Part shown: piece by piece, positions 9,780 to 17,579 of the stretch | How positions within the stretch are numbered: position 1 is the stretch's first letter | Layout of the letters: each line of letters begins with the position of its first letter | Assembly: GCA_016717005.1 (NCBI GenBank) | Contig: JADJUF010000037.1 | Span: forward strand, 124,001-188,000 | DNA from: Myxococcales bacterium | GTDB taxonomy: Bacteria; Myxococcota_A; Polyangia; Haliangiales; Haliangiaceae | Direction of reading: 5' to 3' | Length of the DNA: 64,000 nt | Position numbers and translations under genes: made by a program | The notes under the pieces: model-generated | What the model saw: the letters and a program-made list of their open reading frames with translations, nothing else | Told to the model about the DNA's origin: nothing | The model's database searches: none

Positions 9780-10577
9780 TCACACGCCGAGCGCGCCGCC
9801 GGCCAGGGCCGCGCCGGCGACGACGGTCGACGACCACTGCCACCGCCGGACCCAGCGGGCGCGACTCCACGGGCTGGTGTCGAGGAGGATGCGCGTGCCG
9901 GACACCGGCCACGCCGCCAGGCGCCAGCCGTACTCGAGCACCGACGCGACCAGCGCCAGCGCGATCAGCGCGCCGGACGAAGCGACGTGGACCGCGGCCA
10001 GCGCCTGACCGATCGGCCCGGCGTGCTGGCGCTCGACCAGCGACAGCACGATCGCGGCCAGGTAGAACGCGGCGGCGGCCAGCGGGTGCGCGAACGCGCG
10101 CAGCGGCGCCCGACGCGGGTCCACCTCGCGCAGCGGCTCGACGACGACGGCGATCAGGCACAGCGCGGTCGCGATCACCGCGAGCCGCATCGCGCCGCCC
10201 AGCCGCAGCGCGTCGAGCAGGAACACCATCGCGCCGCCCAGCATCAGCGCGTTGGCGACCAGCGAGCCGATCCAGCCGGCCCAGGTGCGCGGCGCGCTGC
10301 GGCCGCGGCGGCGGAACGCGGCCAGCACCTCCGAGATGAACGGACGCCGGCGCTCGTTGCCGCGCAGCGCCTCCGTGGCGGTGCCGGCGACCAGCACCGC
10401 CGCCAGGCACAGCCCACCGCCGATCGCGCGCAGCCAGTGACGCCCTGGCGACGCCGGCGCCGGCGCGGTCGCCATCAGCAGCGCCGCGCCCAGGATCGCC
10501 GCGATCAGCAGCGCGCCCAGCAGGACGCGCTCGGCGGCCGACGTGCCCCGGAGCCTGGTCGACGACTGCTCGGCCAA
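9780..10577 (-). CDS. Polytopic membrane protein of unknown function
   Basis: A 265-residue protein with about six or seven hydrophobic segments: VLLGALLIAAILGAALLMAT, AIGGGLCLAAVLVAGTATEA, WIGSLVANALMLGGAMVFLL, MRLAVIATALCLIAVVVEPL, AFYLAAIVLSLVE, ASSGALIALALVASVLEYGW, and a C-terminal segment ending GAALAGGALGV. A basic loop (RGNERRRPFISEVLAAFRRR) separates helices 2 and 3. The first available start is TTG at 10577, because an in-frame TAA lies four codons upstream. A competing frame starting at a nearby ATG gives only Arg/Ala-rich sequence. No family is recognised. Confidence 0.65.
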   Translation of the reverse strand: MAEQSSTRLRGTSAAERVLLGALLIAAILGAALLMATAPAPASPGRHWLRAIGGGLCLAAVLVAGTATEALRGNERRRPFISEVLAAFRRRGRSAPRTWAGWIGSLVANALMLGGAMVFLLDALRLGGAMRLAVIATALCLIAVVVEPLREVDPRRAPLRAFAHPLAAAAFYLAAIVLSLVERQHAGPIGQALAAVHVASSGALIALALVASVLEYGWRLAAWPVSGTRILLDTSPWSRARWVRRWQWSSTVVAGAALAGGALGV

Positions 10578-10721
10578 GCGCCCACATTACTACTGCGCCC
10601 GCCGGGGACCGCCCGGATGGGACCGGATCTACCGCGCCGACCAGCTGATCCCGACGGCCGATTCACAAACGATCGTGTCGTGTTAGGCCTACAGATCGGC
10701 CCCCGTGCGAGCTGCGGCAGG

Positions 10722-11279
10722 TCAGTCCTCGGCGACGGGTGCCTGGAGATCGAGGGTCGCGATGCCGATCGGATCGGGGCCGCCGAACAGCTCGGCCACG
10801 GCGAGGCGATCCGAGGCGGGGCCGGCGTACTCGGCGCGCGCGGTCTGTTCGACCAGCGCGGCGCTGATGGGGAGCGCGCCGAGCCCGGTGAACTGCTCGA
10901 CGCACGACAGGAACCGTCCGTCGGAGGTGCACGTGCCCGTGCCGACGGCGCCGGTGAGCGTGACGATCGTCGCGCCGGGCTCGATCGGTCCGCTTAGATC
11001 GATGCGCACGTCGCCGCCGACCAGCCCGACCGGCAGGTCGTAGTGCAGCGTGGCGACGCCATCGAGCACCGTCCAGTCCAGGTGGTCGATCGTGAACGTG
11101 GCGGCGGCCGCGAGCTCGTCGGGGACGGGCACGCTGTAGGCGCCGCGGAAGGCGCCGGACGTGGCGGGCAGCGGTCGGTCGGTCGGGGCGCCGGTGGGCG
11201 CATCGGTGGCGCAGCCCGCGAGGAGAGCACAGGCGACGAACGAGACGACGACGATCCGCTTCAGCACGGACGGATGCAT
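10722..11279 (-). CDS. Lipoprotein of unknown function
   Basis: A 185-residue exported protein. It has a basic N-terminus (MHPSVLKRI), a hydrophobic core (VVVSFVACALLAGC), and a clear lipobox LAGC with Cys at about 22. The mature part looks like an all-beta domain, with alternating hydrophobics such as ATFTIDHLDWTVLDGVATL and a possible disulfide between TGTCTS and LSCVEQF. The ATG at 11279 is chosen because sequence upstream is unlike coding. It lies just downstream of the regulator gene on the same strand (117-bp gap), so it may share its transcript or be its target. Confidence 0.75.
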   Translation of the reverse strand: MHPSVLKRIVVVSFVACALLAGCATDAPTGAPTDRPLPATSGAFRGAYSVPVPDELAAAATFTIDHLDWTVLDGVATLHYDLPVGLVGGDVRIDLSGPIEPGATIVTLTGAVGTGTCTSDGRFLSCVEQFTGLGALPISAALVEQTARAEYAGPASDRLAVAELFGGPDPIGIATLDLQAPVAED

Positions 11280-11396
11280 AGCAACCGGCGTGCCACGCCC
11301 CTGTGCGCCCTTCTCGGTGGACGCGGTGGCGGTCCAGCCTGGCGGTGGCGCCGCGCGACGCCACCGGTTCACGATCACTGCGCAAGAAGCGGACGA

Positions 11397-13190
11397 TCAT
11401 GCCTCGGGGCGGAGCCGGTAGGACGTAGCGCGCGCGAAGCCCACGCGCTCGACGCGACGCTGGCCGACCAGCGTGCGCAGCGCGCGCAGCGCCGTGCTGG
11501 GCGACAGCTCGAGGGCGCGCGCGACCTCCGGCACGGTCGCCCGCGCGTGCTCGGTCAGGTACTGCAGCACCCGCTGCGGCGGCTCGGCGACCGGCGCCGC
11601 CGTCACCGGCGCGGGCGCGAGGTGTGAGCGCAGCGATGGGATCTCGCCCTCGTCCCACAGCGGCGCGACGTCGAGCGGCGGCGGCTCGGCGCCGCTGACG
11701 AGGTGCACCGGCACCGTCGTACGGTAGCCATCGTCGCCGACCTCGATCCAGCGCCCGTGCGGCTGCAGGAACGTGCGCAGGCGGTGGATCGTCGTGCGCA
11801 CCGGCGGATCGTGCAGCTCGGGGTGGTACGCGCGCAGGCCCCAGAGCCCGGCGACGATGCGCTCCTTCGTGGCCGCGCCGCTGGCCAGGATGCGCAGCAG
11901 CGCCGGGCACCAGCGCGGCGGTCGGTGGCGCACGATCACGTCGCCGTGATCCTCGAGCAGCACCAGGTCCTCGGACGGGATCAGGATGATGCGGCGCCCT
12001 GGCGCCAGGCCGAGCAGCTCGGGCACCGCGCCCAGGAGCCCGAGCGCCAGCACGCGCGACAGCGCGGTCGCGTCGCGCTGGGCCACCGCGCGCAGCACCG
12101 GCGTCAGCGTGTCCTCGTCGAAGGCGTCGGCGGGGCGGGCCGCGTCGAACTGACCGAGCGCAGCCTTGGCGGCGAAGTGCTGGGTCGCGCGCCACAGCCC
12201 GCGCAGCTCGTCGAGGGCGCGCGTCACGCCGTCGTCGTCGCCGGCGGCGCGGGCGACCAGGATCTCGAACGCGAGCAGCTCACACCGGAACGCGACGTCG
12301 CGCGGCTCGATCAGCCCCCGGGCCTGCGCGACCAGCGCCGCGCACGCCGCCGGCCCCGCCTGCCAGCGCGTCACCCATAGCCGCGCCAGCAGCGCCACGA
12401 CCCGGCCGCGCCGCGTGTCGCCGCGGAGCGCGTCGCGGTCGGCGTCCGCGAGGGCCGCGACCGCCTCGGAGCGACGCCCGCGCAGCGCGCGCTGCACCGC
12501 GGCCTCGACCAGCAGCACGCGCCGCGAGTACGAGTCGTGGGCGCGCCGCCGCAAGAGCGCCTCGACCCGCGCCAGGGCCTCGACCTCGGGCACGAACCGC
12601 GCGGCGTAGGTGGCGATCGACGTGTCGACGGCGAACGCGTTGTTGGTCAGCCCGAGCCGCTGCGCCTGGCGGTTGGCCTGCTCGAGCAGCGCGATGCCGC
12701 GCTGGAGCTGGCCGAGCTGCACCAGCGCGTGGCCGCGCATGTCGGTGCCGAGCATCGCGACGTACCGGAACTTCGCCTCGTGGGCGGCCTGCAGGGCCCG
12801 CAGCGCGTGGCGCGCGGCGCCGGCGTAGCGCCCGGTGAAGTAGCACTGGCAGGCCAGGCCCTGGAACACCAGCGCGCGCACCCACGGATCGGCGTGGTGC
12901 CGCGCGCGCGCGCCGGCGGTGACCAGCAGCGGCGCCGAGCGATCGAAGTAGCCGGCCCGCGCGAGCGCCAGGCCCAGGAAGAAGCGGCCGGCGATCAGCG
13001 TCCGCGCGTCGGGCGCGGCGCCGGCCCGCCCGTGCCAGGCGTCGAACAGCGCCTGGGCCTCGTCGACGCGATCGACGAACGTCAGCGCGCCGACGACGAA
13101 GGCGAGGTCGTCGGTCGCGACGTCGGCCCCCTGATCGTAGGTCGCCGCGATGACCTCGGCGTAGCGCCCGGCGTAGAAGCTCCGGGCCAG
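11397..13190 (-). CDS. TPR-type transcriptional regulator with two winged-helix domains, start codon unclear
   Basis: About 600 residues. The N-terminal two thirds is helical TPR-like repeat sequence (SFYAGRYAEVIAATYDQGA, ALARVEALLRRRAHDSYS). A winged-helix segment follows, similar to the OmpR/SARP type (IIVRHRPPRW-like region, then VRTTIHRLRTFLQPHG). The C-terminus is a second HTH (VPEVARALELSPSTALRALR). Protein-like sequence continues upstream of the first GTG (12881) to an in-frame stop at 13236-13238, yet that stretch has no ATG, GTG or TTG. CTG at 13190 is used as a provisional start. Likely control targets are the flanking lipoprotein genes. Coding is near certain; the 5' end is not. 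Confidence 0.75.
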   Translation of the reverse strand: MARSFYAGRYAEVIAATYDQGADVATDDLAFVVGALTFVDRVDEAQALFDAWHGRAGAAPDARTLIAGRFFLGLALARAGYFDRSAPLLVTAGARARHHADPWVRALVFQGLACQCYFTGRYAGAARHALRALQAAHEAKFRYVAMLGTDMRGHALVQLGQLQRGIALLEQANRQAQRLGLTNNAFAVDTSIATYAARFVPEVEALARVEALLRRRAHDSYSRRVLLVEAAVQRALRGRRSEAVAALADADRDALRGDTRRGRVVALLARLWVTRWQAGPAACAALVAQARGLIEPRDVAFRCELLAFEILVARAAGDDDGVTRALDELRGLWRATQHFAAKAALGQFDAARPADAFDEDTLTPVLRAVAQRDATALSRVLALGLLGAVPELLGLAPGRRIILIPSEDLVLLEDHGDVIVRHRPPRWCPALLRILASGAATKERIVAGLWGLRAYHPELHDPPVRTTIHRLRTFLQPHGRWIEVGDDGYRTTVPVHLVSGAEPPPLDVAPLWDEGEIPSLRSHLAPAPVTAAPVAEPPQRVLQYLTEHARATVPEVARALELSPSTALRALRTLVGQRRVERVGFARATSYRLRPEA

Positions 13191-13200
13191 GTCGGTGTTG

Positions 13201-13262
13201 CTGTGATCTGACGTGACGCGATTATATATCCGGATTTATTATAATTTTCAAATATCACGTCA
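13201..13262. promoter_or_regulatory. AT-rich divergent promoter flanked by TGACGTGA / TCACGTCA
   Basis: This is a sudden AT-rich island in GC-rich DNA. It holds TATAAT on the plus strand (13240-13245) and TATAAT on the minus strand (13226-13221), consistent with back-to-back promoters for the Cys-rich lipoprotein and the TPR regulator. TGACGTGA (13209-13216) and its exact reverse complement TCACGTCA (13255-13262) bracket the island, each close to a palindrome itself. They could be binding sites for the adjacent regulator. No strong -35 was found for either direction, which would fit an activator-dependent promoter. Confidence 0.55.
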
Positions 13263-13377
13263 CTTTTCTAGCTCATCGTAAGCGGTCGAAACTCGTGGGA
13301 TCGGCGGCGAGCCATTACACCTGTCTTCACGCACCGGTCATCACGTCCGGCGCACACCGAACGAAAGAAGACACCCC

Positions 13378-13827
13378 ATGTTCACCACCGCTCGCCTGTC
13401 GCTCCTCCTCGCCACCCTCGCCTTCACCACCGCGGGCTGTGCGCTCGACCAGACGTCGTCGACCGACCGCGCGATCATCGAGACGCCGTGCGCCGATGGC
13501 ACCGAGTGCCCGGCAGGCTTCGAGTGCGAGATCGAGGTCGAGCACGGCGTCACCACCAGCTACTGCCAGGCCGACGACGACTCCGACGGCGCCTGCCCGG
13601 CCGGCTACGAGGCCGAGATCGAGCATGGCCAGCTGTACTGCCAGCCCCACGGCGGCGGCGGCGGCGGCAGCGGCAGCGGTGGTGGTGACGACGACGGCGG
13701 CACCGGCGCCGGCACCGCGGGGGCCGCGTGCACCACCGACGCTGACTGCGCCGCCGGCCTCGAGTGCGAGGTCGAGGTCGAGCACGGCCAGACCGTGTCG
13801 ACCTGCCAGCCGCACGGCGGCGTCTGA
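13378..13827 (+). CDS. Cys-rich repeat lipoprotein
   Basis: A 149-residue exported protein. The signal peptide ends at the lipobox TAGC (residues 18-21). The mature chain has three repeats, two with five matching features: CPAGFECEIEVEHG, CPAGYEAEIEHG and CAAGLECEVEVEHG, each followed by a Tyr/Thr-rich strand and another Cys (SYCQ, LYCQ, STCQPHGG). A Gly/Ser/Asp linker (GGGGGGSGSGGG) separates the second and third. The paired cysteines suggest disulfide-bonded modules like those of other myxobacterial surface proteins. GAAAGAAG precedes the ATG at a suitable distance. Function unknown. Confidence 0.8.
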   Translation: MFTTARLSLLLATLAFTTAGCALDQTSSTDRAIIETPCADGTECPAGFECEIEVEHGVTTSYCQADDDSDGACPAGYEAEIEHGQLYCQPHGGGGGGSGSGGGDDDGGTGAGTAGAACTTDADCAAGLECEVEVEHGQTVSTCQPHGGV

Positions 13828-14065
13828 GTCATCGACCGTGATGGCGTCGAGCACCACGGTGCGCATGATCACCGCGCTCGGTCGGGCGCTCAACCGGCCC
13901 GCGCCGCCGATCTCCGTCGAGCGCGGGACCTCGCCGTCGACGCCCGCCACCGACCGCGCGACACGGCCGCTCCGCGCGCTGGGTCGCTCGCAAAGGTCGC
14001 CGCCGGGCCGGTGACCCGCGGTGGTAGCATCGCCGCCAGATGATCGAGCGCCCGGTCGAGCCGGC

Positions 14066-14752
14066 ATGACCGCGACCCGCTGGCACGAGGTCGCCGAGGT
14101 CGGCGCGCTGCACCGCGCGGCGCGCGATCGGATCGTCGCCGCCGCGACCGAGGCCATCGCGGCCCGCGGCTGCTTCCGGATCGTGCTGGCCGGCGGCGGC
14201 ACCCCGCGCGGCGCCTACCGCCTGGTGCGCGCCGCGCCGATGGCGTGGGCCGCGTGGCACGTGTACTTCGGTGACGAGCGCTGCCTGCCGCCGGGGCACG
14301 CCGAGCGCAACGATCACGCCGCCGCCGAGGCCTGGCTCGATCACGTCGAGATCCCGCCGGCGCAGGTGCACGCGATCGCCGCCGAGCGCGGGCCCGAGGT
14401 CGCCGCCGCGGCCTACGCCGCGACGCTGGCCGACGTCGAGGAGTTCGATCTGGTGCTGCTCGGCCTCGGCGAGGACGGCCACACCGCGAGCCTGTTCCCG
14501 GGCCACGCGTGGGACGGCGCCGACGCGATCGCGATCGTCGACGCGCCCAAGCCGCCGCCGGCCCGGGTGTCGATGAGCGCCGCGCGCCTGAGCCGGGCGC
14601 GCGCGGTGCTGGTCCTGGTCGACGGCGTCAGCAAGCTCGACGCGGTCGCGCGCTGGCAGGCCGGCGCCGACCTGCCGATCCGGGCGATCCAGCCAGCCGC
14701 CGGCGTCGACGTGCTGATCACCGCGATGCCGTCGGCGCGCTCGGCGGATTGA
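14066..14752 (+). CDS. pgl: 6-phosphogluconolactonase
   Basis: Second enzyme of the oxidative pentose phosphate pathway, hydrolysing 6-phosphogluconolactone; 228 residues, normal for the SOL/DevB family. Motifs are VLAGGGTPRGAYRLV, the FGDERCLPPGHAERN stretch (usually FxDERxVPxxxxxSN), and LGLGEDGHTASLFPG, with the catalytic His in GHTASLFP. The ATG at 14066 follows a GC-rich leader without a strong ribosome-binding site. It is convergent with pgi, 13 bases apart, placing two enzymes acting on glucose-6-phosphate-derived sugars back to back. Confidence 0.92.
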   Translation: MTATRWHEVAEVGALHRAARDRIVAAATEAIAARGCFRIVLAGGGTPRGAYRLVRAAPMAWAAWHVYFGDERCLPPGHAERNDHAAAEAWLDHVEIPPAQVHAIAAERGPEVAAAAYAATLADVEEFDLVLLGLGEDGHTASLFPGHAWDGADAIAIVDAPKPPPARVSMSAARLSRARAVLVLVDGVSKLDAVARWQAGADLPIRAIQPAAGVDVLITAMPSARSAD

Positions 14753-14765
14753 TCGCGGCGCCGCG

Positions 14766-16400
14766 CTACCGGCGCCAGGCGCGGTAGCGGCGGATCAGCG
14801 CGTTGGTCGAGCTGTCGTGCGTGAGCGCCGGCTCGTCGACGCTGGTCACCTCGGCGGCGGTGCGCCTGGCCAGGGCCTTGCCCAGCTCGACGCCCCACTG
14901 ATCGAACGAGTCGAGCGACCAGATCACGCCCTGGACGAACACCAGGTGCTCGTACAGCGCCACCAGCGCGCCGAGCACGTGCGGCGTGAGCTGCTCGGCC
15001 AGGATCGTCGTCGAGGGGCGGTTGCCGGGGAAGACCCGGTGCGGCACCAGCGCCGGCGCGGTGCCCTCGGCCACGACCTCGTCGACGGTCTTGCCGAACG
15101 CCAGCGCCTCGCTCTGCGCGAGCAGGTTGGCCATCAGCAGATCGTGCTGGTCGCCGAGCGGGTTGAGCGTGCGGCCGAAGCCGATGAAGTCGCACGGGAC
15201 CAGGCGCGTGCCCTGGTGGATGAGCTGGTAGAACGAGTGCTGGCCGTTGGTGCCGGGCTCGCCCCAGTAGATCGGCCCGGTCGGGTAGTCGACCTCGGCG
15301 CCGTCGACGGTCACGCGCTTGCCGTTGCTCTCCATCGTCAGCTGCTGCAGGTAGGCCGGGAACCGCGCCAGGTACTGGTCGTAGGGCAGGACCGCCACGG
15401 TCTCGGCGCCGAGGAACGACGTGTTCCAGAGCCCGATCAGCGCGAGCAGCACCGGCAGGTTCTGGGCCAGCGGCGCGGCGCGGACGTGCTCGTCCATCGC
15501 GCGCGAGCCGGCCAGCAGGTCGCGGAAGTGCGCGGGGCCGATCGCGATCATCGTCGACAGGCCGATCGCCGACTCCATCGAGTAACGCCCGCCGACCCAG
15601 TCCCAGAAGCCGAACATGTTGGCGGGGTCGATGCCGAACGCGGCGACCGCGGCGGCGTTGGTCGAGACCGCGACGAAGTGCCGGGCGATCGCGGCCTCGT
15701 CGTCGAGGGTGCGCAGGCACCAGGCCCGCGCCGCCCGGGCGTTGGCCAGCGTCTCCTGGGTCGTGAACGTCTTCGAGCACACGATGAACAGCGTCTCGGC
15801 CGGATCGAGGCCGCGCACCGCCTCGACGAAGTCGGTGCCGTCGACGTTGGACACGAACCGGACGGTCAGCTCTGGCTGCGCGTAGTGGCGCAGCGCCTGG
15901 TACGCCATCACCGGCCCGAGATCCGAGCCGCCGATGCCGATGTTGACGATCGCCCGGAGCGGCCGCCCGGTGTGGCCGGTCCAGGCGCCGCCGCGGACCC
16001 GCTCCGCGAAGGCGGTCATGCGCGCGAGCACCGCGTGGACGTCGGGCACGACGTCGTGGCCGTCGACGACGATCGCCTCGGTCGCCGGCGCCCGCAGCGC
16101 GACGTGCAGGACCGCGCGGCCCTCGGTGACGTTGATCTTGGCGCCGGCGAACATCGCCTCGAGCCGCGCGCGCACGCCGGCGACCTCGGCCAGCGCGACC
16201 AGCAAGCCCAGGGTCTCGTCGGTGACGCGCTGCTTCGAGTAGTCGGCGTAGAGGCCGGCGGCCTCGGCCGTGAGGCGCTCGCCGCGCGCGGGATCGTCGG
16301 CGAACAGGTCGCGCAGGTGGCGCGGCGCCAGGGCGGCGGCGTGGGCGCGCAGCGCCTGCCACTCGGGGCGCTCGGTCAGGCGAGGAGGGAGCTGGGACAT
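14766..16400 (-). CDS. pgi: Glucose-6-phosphate isomerase
   Basis: Interconverts glucose-6-phosphate and fructose-6-phosphate; 544 residues, the normal length. Signature stretches are VNIGIGGSDLGPVMAYQAL, FVSNVDGTDF, FIVCSKTFTTQETLANA, ESNGKRV (catalytic region), GEPGTNGQHSFYQLIHQGT (active-site Glu and His) and a C-terminal SFDQWGVELGKALA with the conserved Lys. No changes in catalytic motifs are seen. ATG start with MSQLPPRLTERPEW. It is monocistronic, as far as can be seen. Confidence 0.97.
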   Translation of the reverse strand: MSQLPPRLTERPEWQALRAHAAALAPRHLRDLFADDPARGERLTAEAAGLYADYSKQRVTDETLGLLVALAEVAGVRARLEAMFAGAKINVTEGRAVLHVALRAPATEAIVVDGHDVVPDVHAVLARMTAFAERVRGGAWTGHTGRPLRAIVNIGIGGSDLGPVMAYQALRHYAQPELTVRFVSNVDGTDFVEAVRGLDPAETLFIVCSKTFTTQETLANARAARAWCLRTLDDEAAIARHFVAVSTNAAAVAAFGIDPANMFGFWDWVGGRYSMESAIGLSTMIAIGPAHFRDLLAGSRAMDEHVRAAPLAQNLPVLLALIGLWNTSFLGAETVAVLPYDQYLARFPAYLQQLTMESNGKRVTVDGAEVDYPTGPIYWGEPGTNGQHSFYQLIHQGTRLVPCDFIGFGRTLNPLGDQHDLLMANLLAQSEALAFGKTVDEVVAEGTAPALVPHRVFPGNRPSTTILAEQLTPHVLGALVALYEHLVFVQGVIWSLDSFDQWGVELGKALARRTAAEVTSVDEPALTHDSSTNALIRRYRAWRR

Positions 16401-16557
16401 GGCGTCATCGTGCCCGATGTCACGCGGCGTGACAGCGCGCCGGCCGTCGAACCTGCCGCGTCGAGCCTCGCGCGGCGACCGCGTCCGATCGTGACGGCGG
16501 CCACGGTGCCCTCGGCTGATCGCGCCGCGCGCCTCCTGGCGCGGCTATCGTCGGGCC

Positions 16558-17013
16558 ATGGTCCGTCGTGCGGTCGCCGGTCTGGTGTTGAGCTCCGTGT
16601 TCGCGTGCGGCGGTGGCGGCGGTGGGCCCGCCGCCGGAGATGCCCCGCCGTCGTTGCTGGAGCAGTGCGAGGCGGTCGATCGCGCGTTCGAGCAGCTGAT
16701 CGCCGCGGCCGACCACGCCTGCGCCGGCGCGGCCGACTGCACGATCGTCGGCGCGACCGCCAGGTGCGGCTGCGACGCGTGGCTCGGCGACCGGTGCGAG
16801 GGCGATCCCATCAGCGTGGCCGGGCGCGCCGCGATCGAGACCCAGCTGGCGGGCTACCGCGCCGAGTGGGACCAGCTCGGCTGCGCCCGCGCGCCCGACG
16901 TGCCCCGGGTCTGCGACTGTGGGCCGGCGATCATCGACTGCGTCGCCGACCGGTGCGTCGTGGTGAACGCGGTCTCGTGCTTCATCGACGCCGGCGTCGT
17001 CGGCGCGCCGTGA
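16558..17013 (+). CDS. Small Cys-rich lipoprotein
   Basis: A 151-residue exported protein: MVRRAVAGLVLSSVFACGGG, with lipobox VFAC and a Gly spacer after the modified Cys. The mature chain holds nine more Cys, among them CAGAADCTIVGATARCGC and CDCGPAIIDCVADRC, spaced as in small disulfide-rich modules. It lies divergent from pgi and ends four bases before the convergent endonuclease V-like gene. No family is recognised; proteins of this general kind are abundant in myxobacteria. Confidence 0.75.
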   Translation: MVRRAVAGLVLSSVFACGGGGGGPAAGDAPPSLLEQCEAVDRAFEQLIAAADHACAGAADCTIVGATARCGCDAWLGDRCEGDPISVAGRAAIETQLAGYRAEWDQLGCARAPDVPRVCDCGPAIIDCVADRCVVVNAVSCFIDAGVVGAP

Positions 17014-17016
17014 CCG

Positions 17017-17508
17017 TCAGCGATGGCCGCGCGCGAGCGAGTCGGCGCGCTTGATCAGCGTCGGCAGGCGGAACGGCCCGTGCATCGCGGCGAGCTGGGC
17101 CGCGGCGACCGCCGGCTCGACGCCGATCGCGGTGACGTGCAGCGGCCGGGCGCTGCCGCCGCGCACGACCGGCAGCGCGGGCGCGCCGACGAACGCCGAC
17201 TTGGCGACGCCGATCACCGGCACGCCGAAGCGGTGGTGGACGTGGACCCCGAGCCCGCCTCGATCGGGCCCGAGCCAGACGTGGCCGTCGATGACGATCG
17301 TCGTCACCGGCGCCGGCGCGCGCGCGATGATCGCCGCCAGGTACGGCAGCTCGCGCTGGTAGAACGCGCCGGGCACGTACGGCGCCGGATCGGGCGGGTG
17401 TCGATCGACCAGCTCGCACGCCGCGGTGGCGTCGGGCCACGCGTGCCACCCGACCAGCGCGGCGGTCACCGCGGTCACGCCGTACTGCACGTCGACGCAG
17501 ACGATCAT
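17017..17508 (-). CDS. Endonuclease V-like protein (short form)
   Basis: A 163-residue protein resembling deoxyinosine 3' endonuclease (nfi), which nicks DNA or RNA one base after inosine. The three acidic metal ligands can be placed: Asp in CVDVQYG (family VDVAY), Glu in GAFYQRELPYL (family FLSFRE), and Asp in IVIDGHVWLGPDRGGLG (family LVDGHG). The family stretch FGVPVIGVAKSAFVG also fits. Canonical endonuclease V has about 220 residues; this one lacks roughly 25-30 N-terminal residues and part of the C-terminus. It may be a minimal or specialised version, or start at an unrecognised upstream codon. Confidence 0.72.
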   Translation of the reverse strand: MIVCVDVQYGVTAVTAALVGWHAWPDATAACELVDRHPPDPAPYVPGAFYQRELPYLAAIIARAPAPVTTIVIDGHVWLGPDRGGLGVHVHHRFGVPVIGVAKSAFVGAPALPVVRGGSARPLHVTAIGVEPAVAAAQLAAMHGPFRLPTLIKRADSLARGHR

Positions 17509-17579
17509 CGCGGCGGCGATCGTAGCGCGGGAGTCCCTGCGATGCAGGAGAGCGCCTGGGTCGCGGCCTCCGCCCGCGG

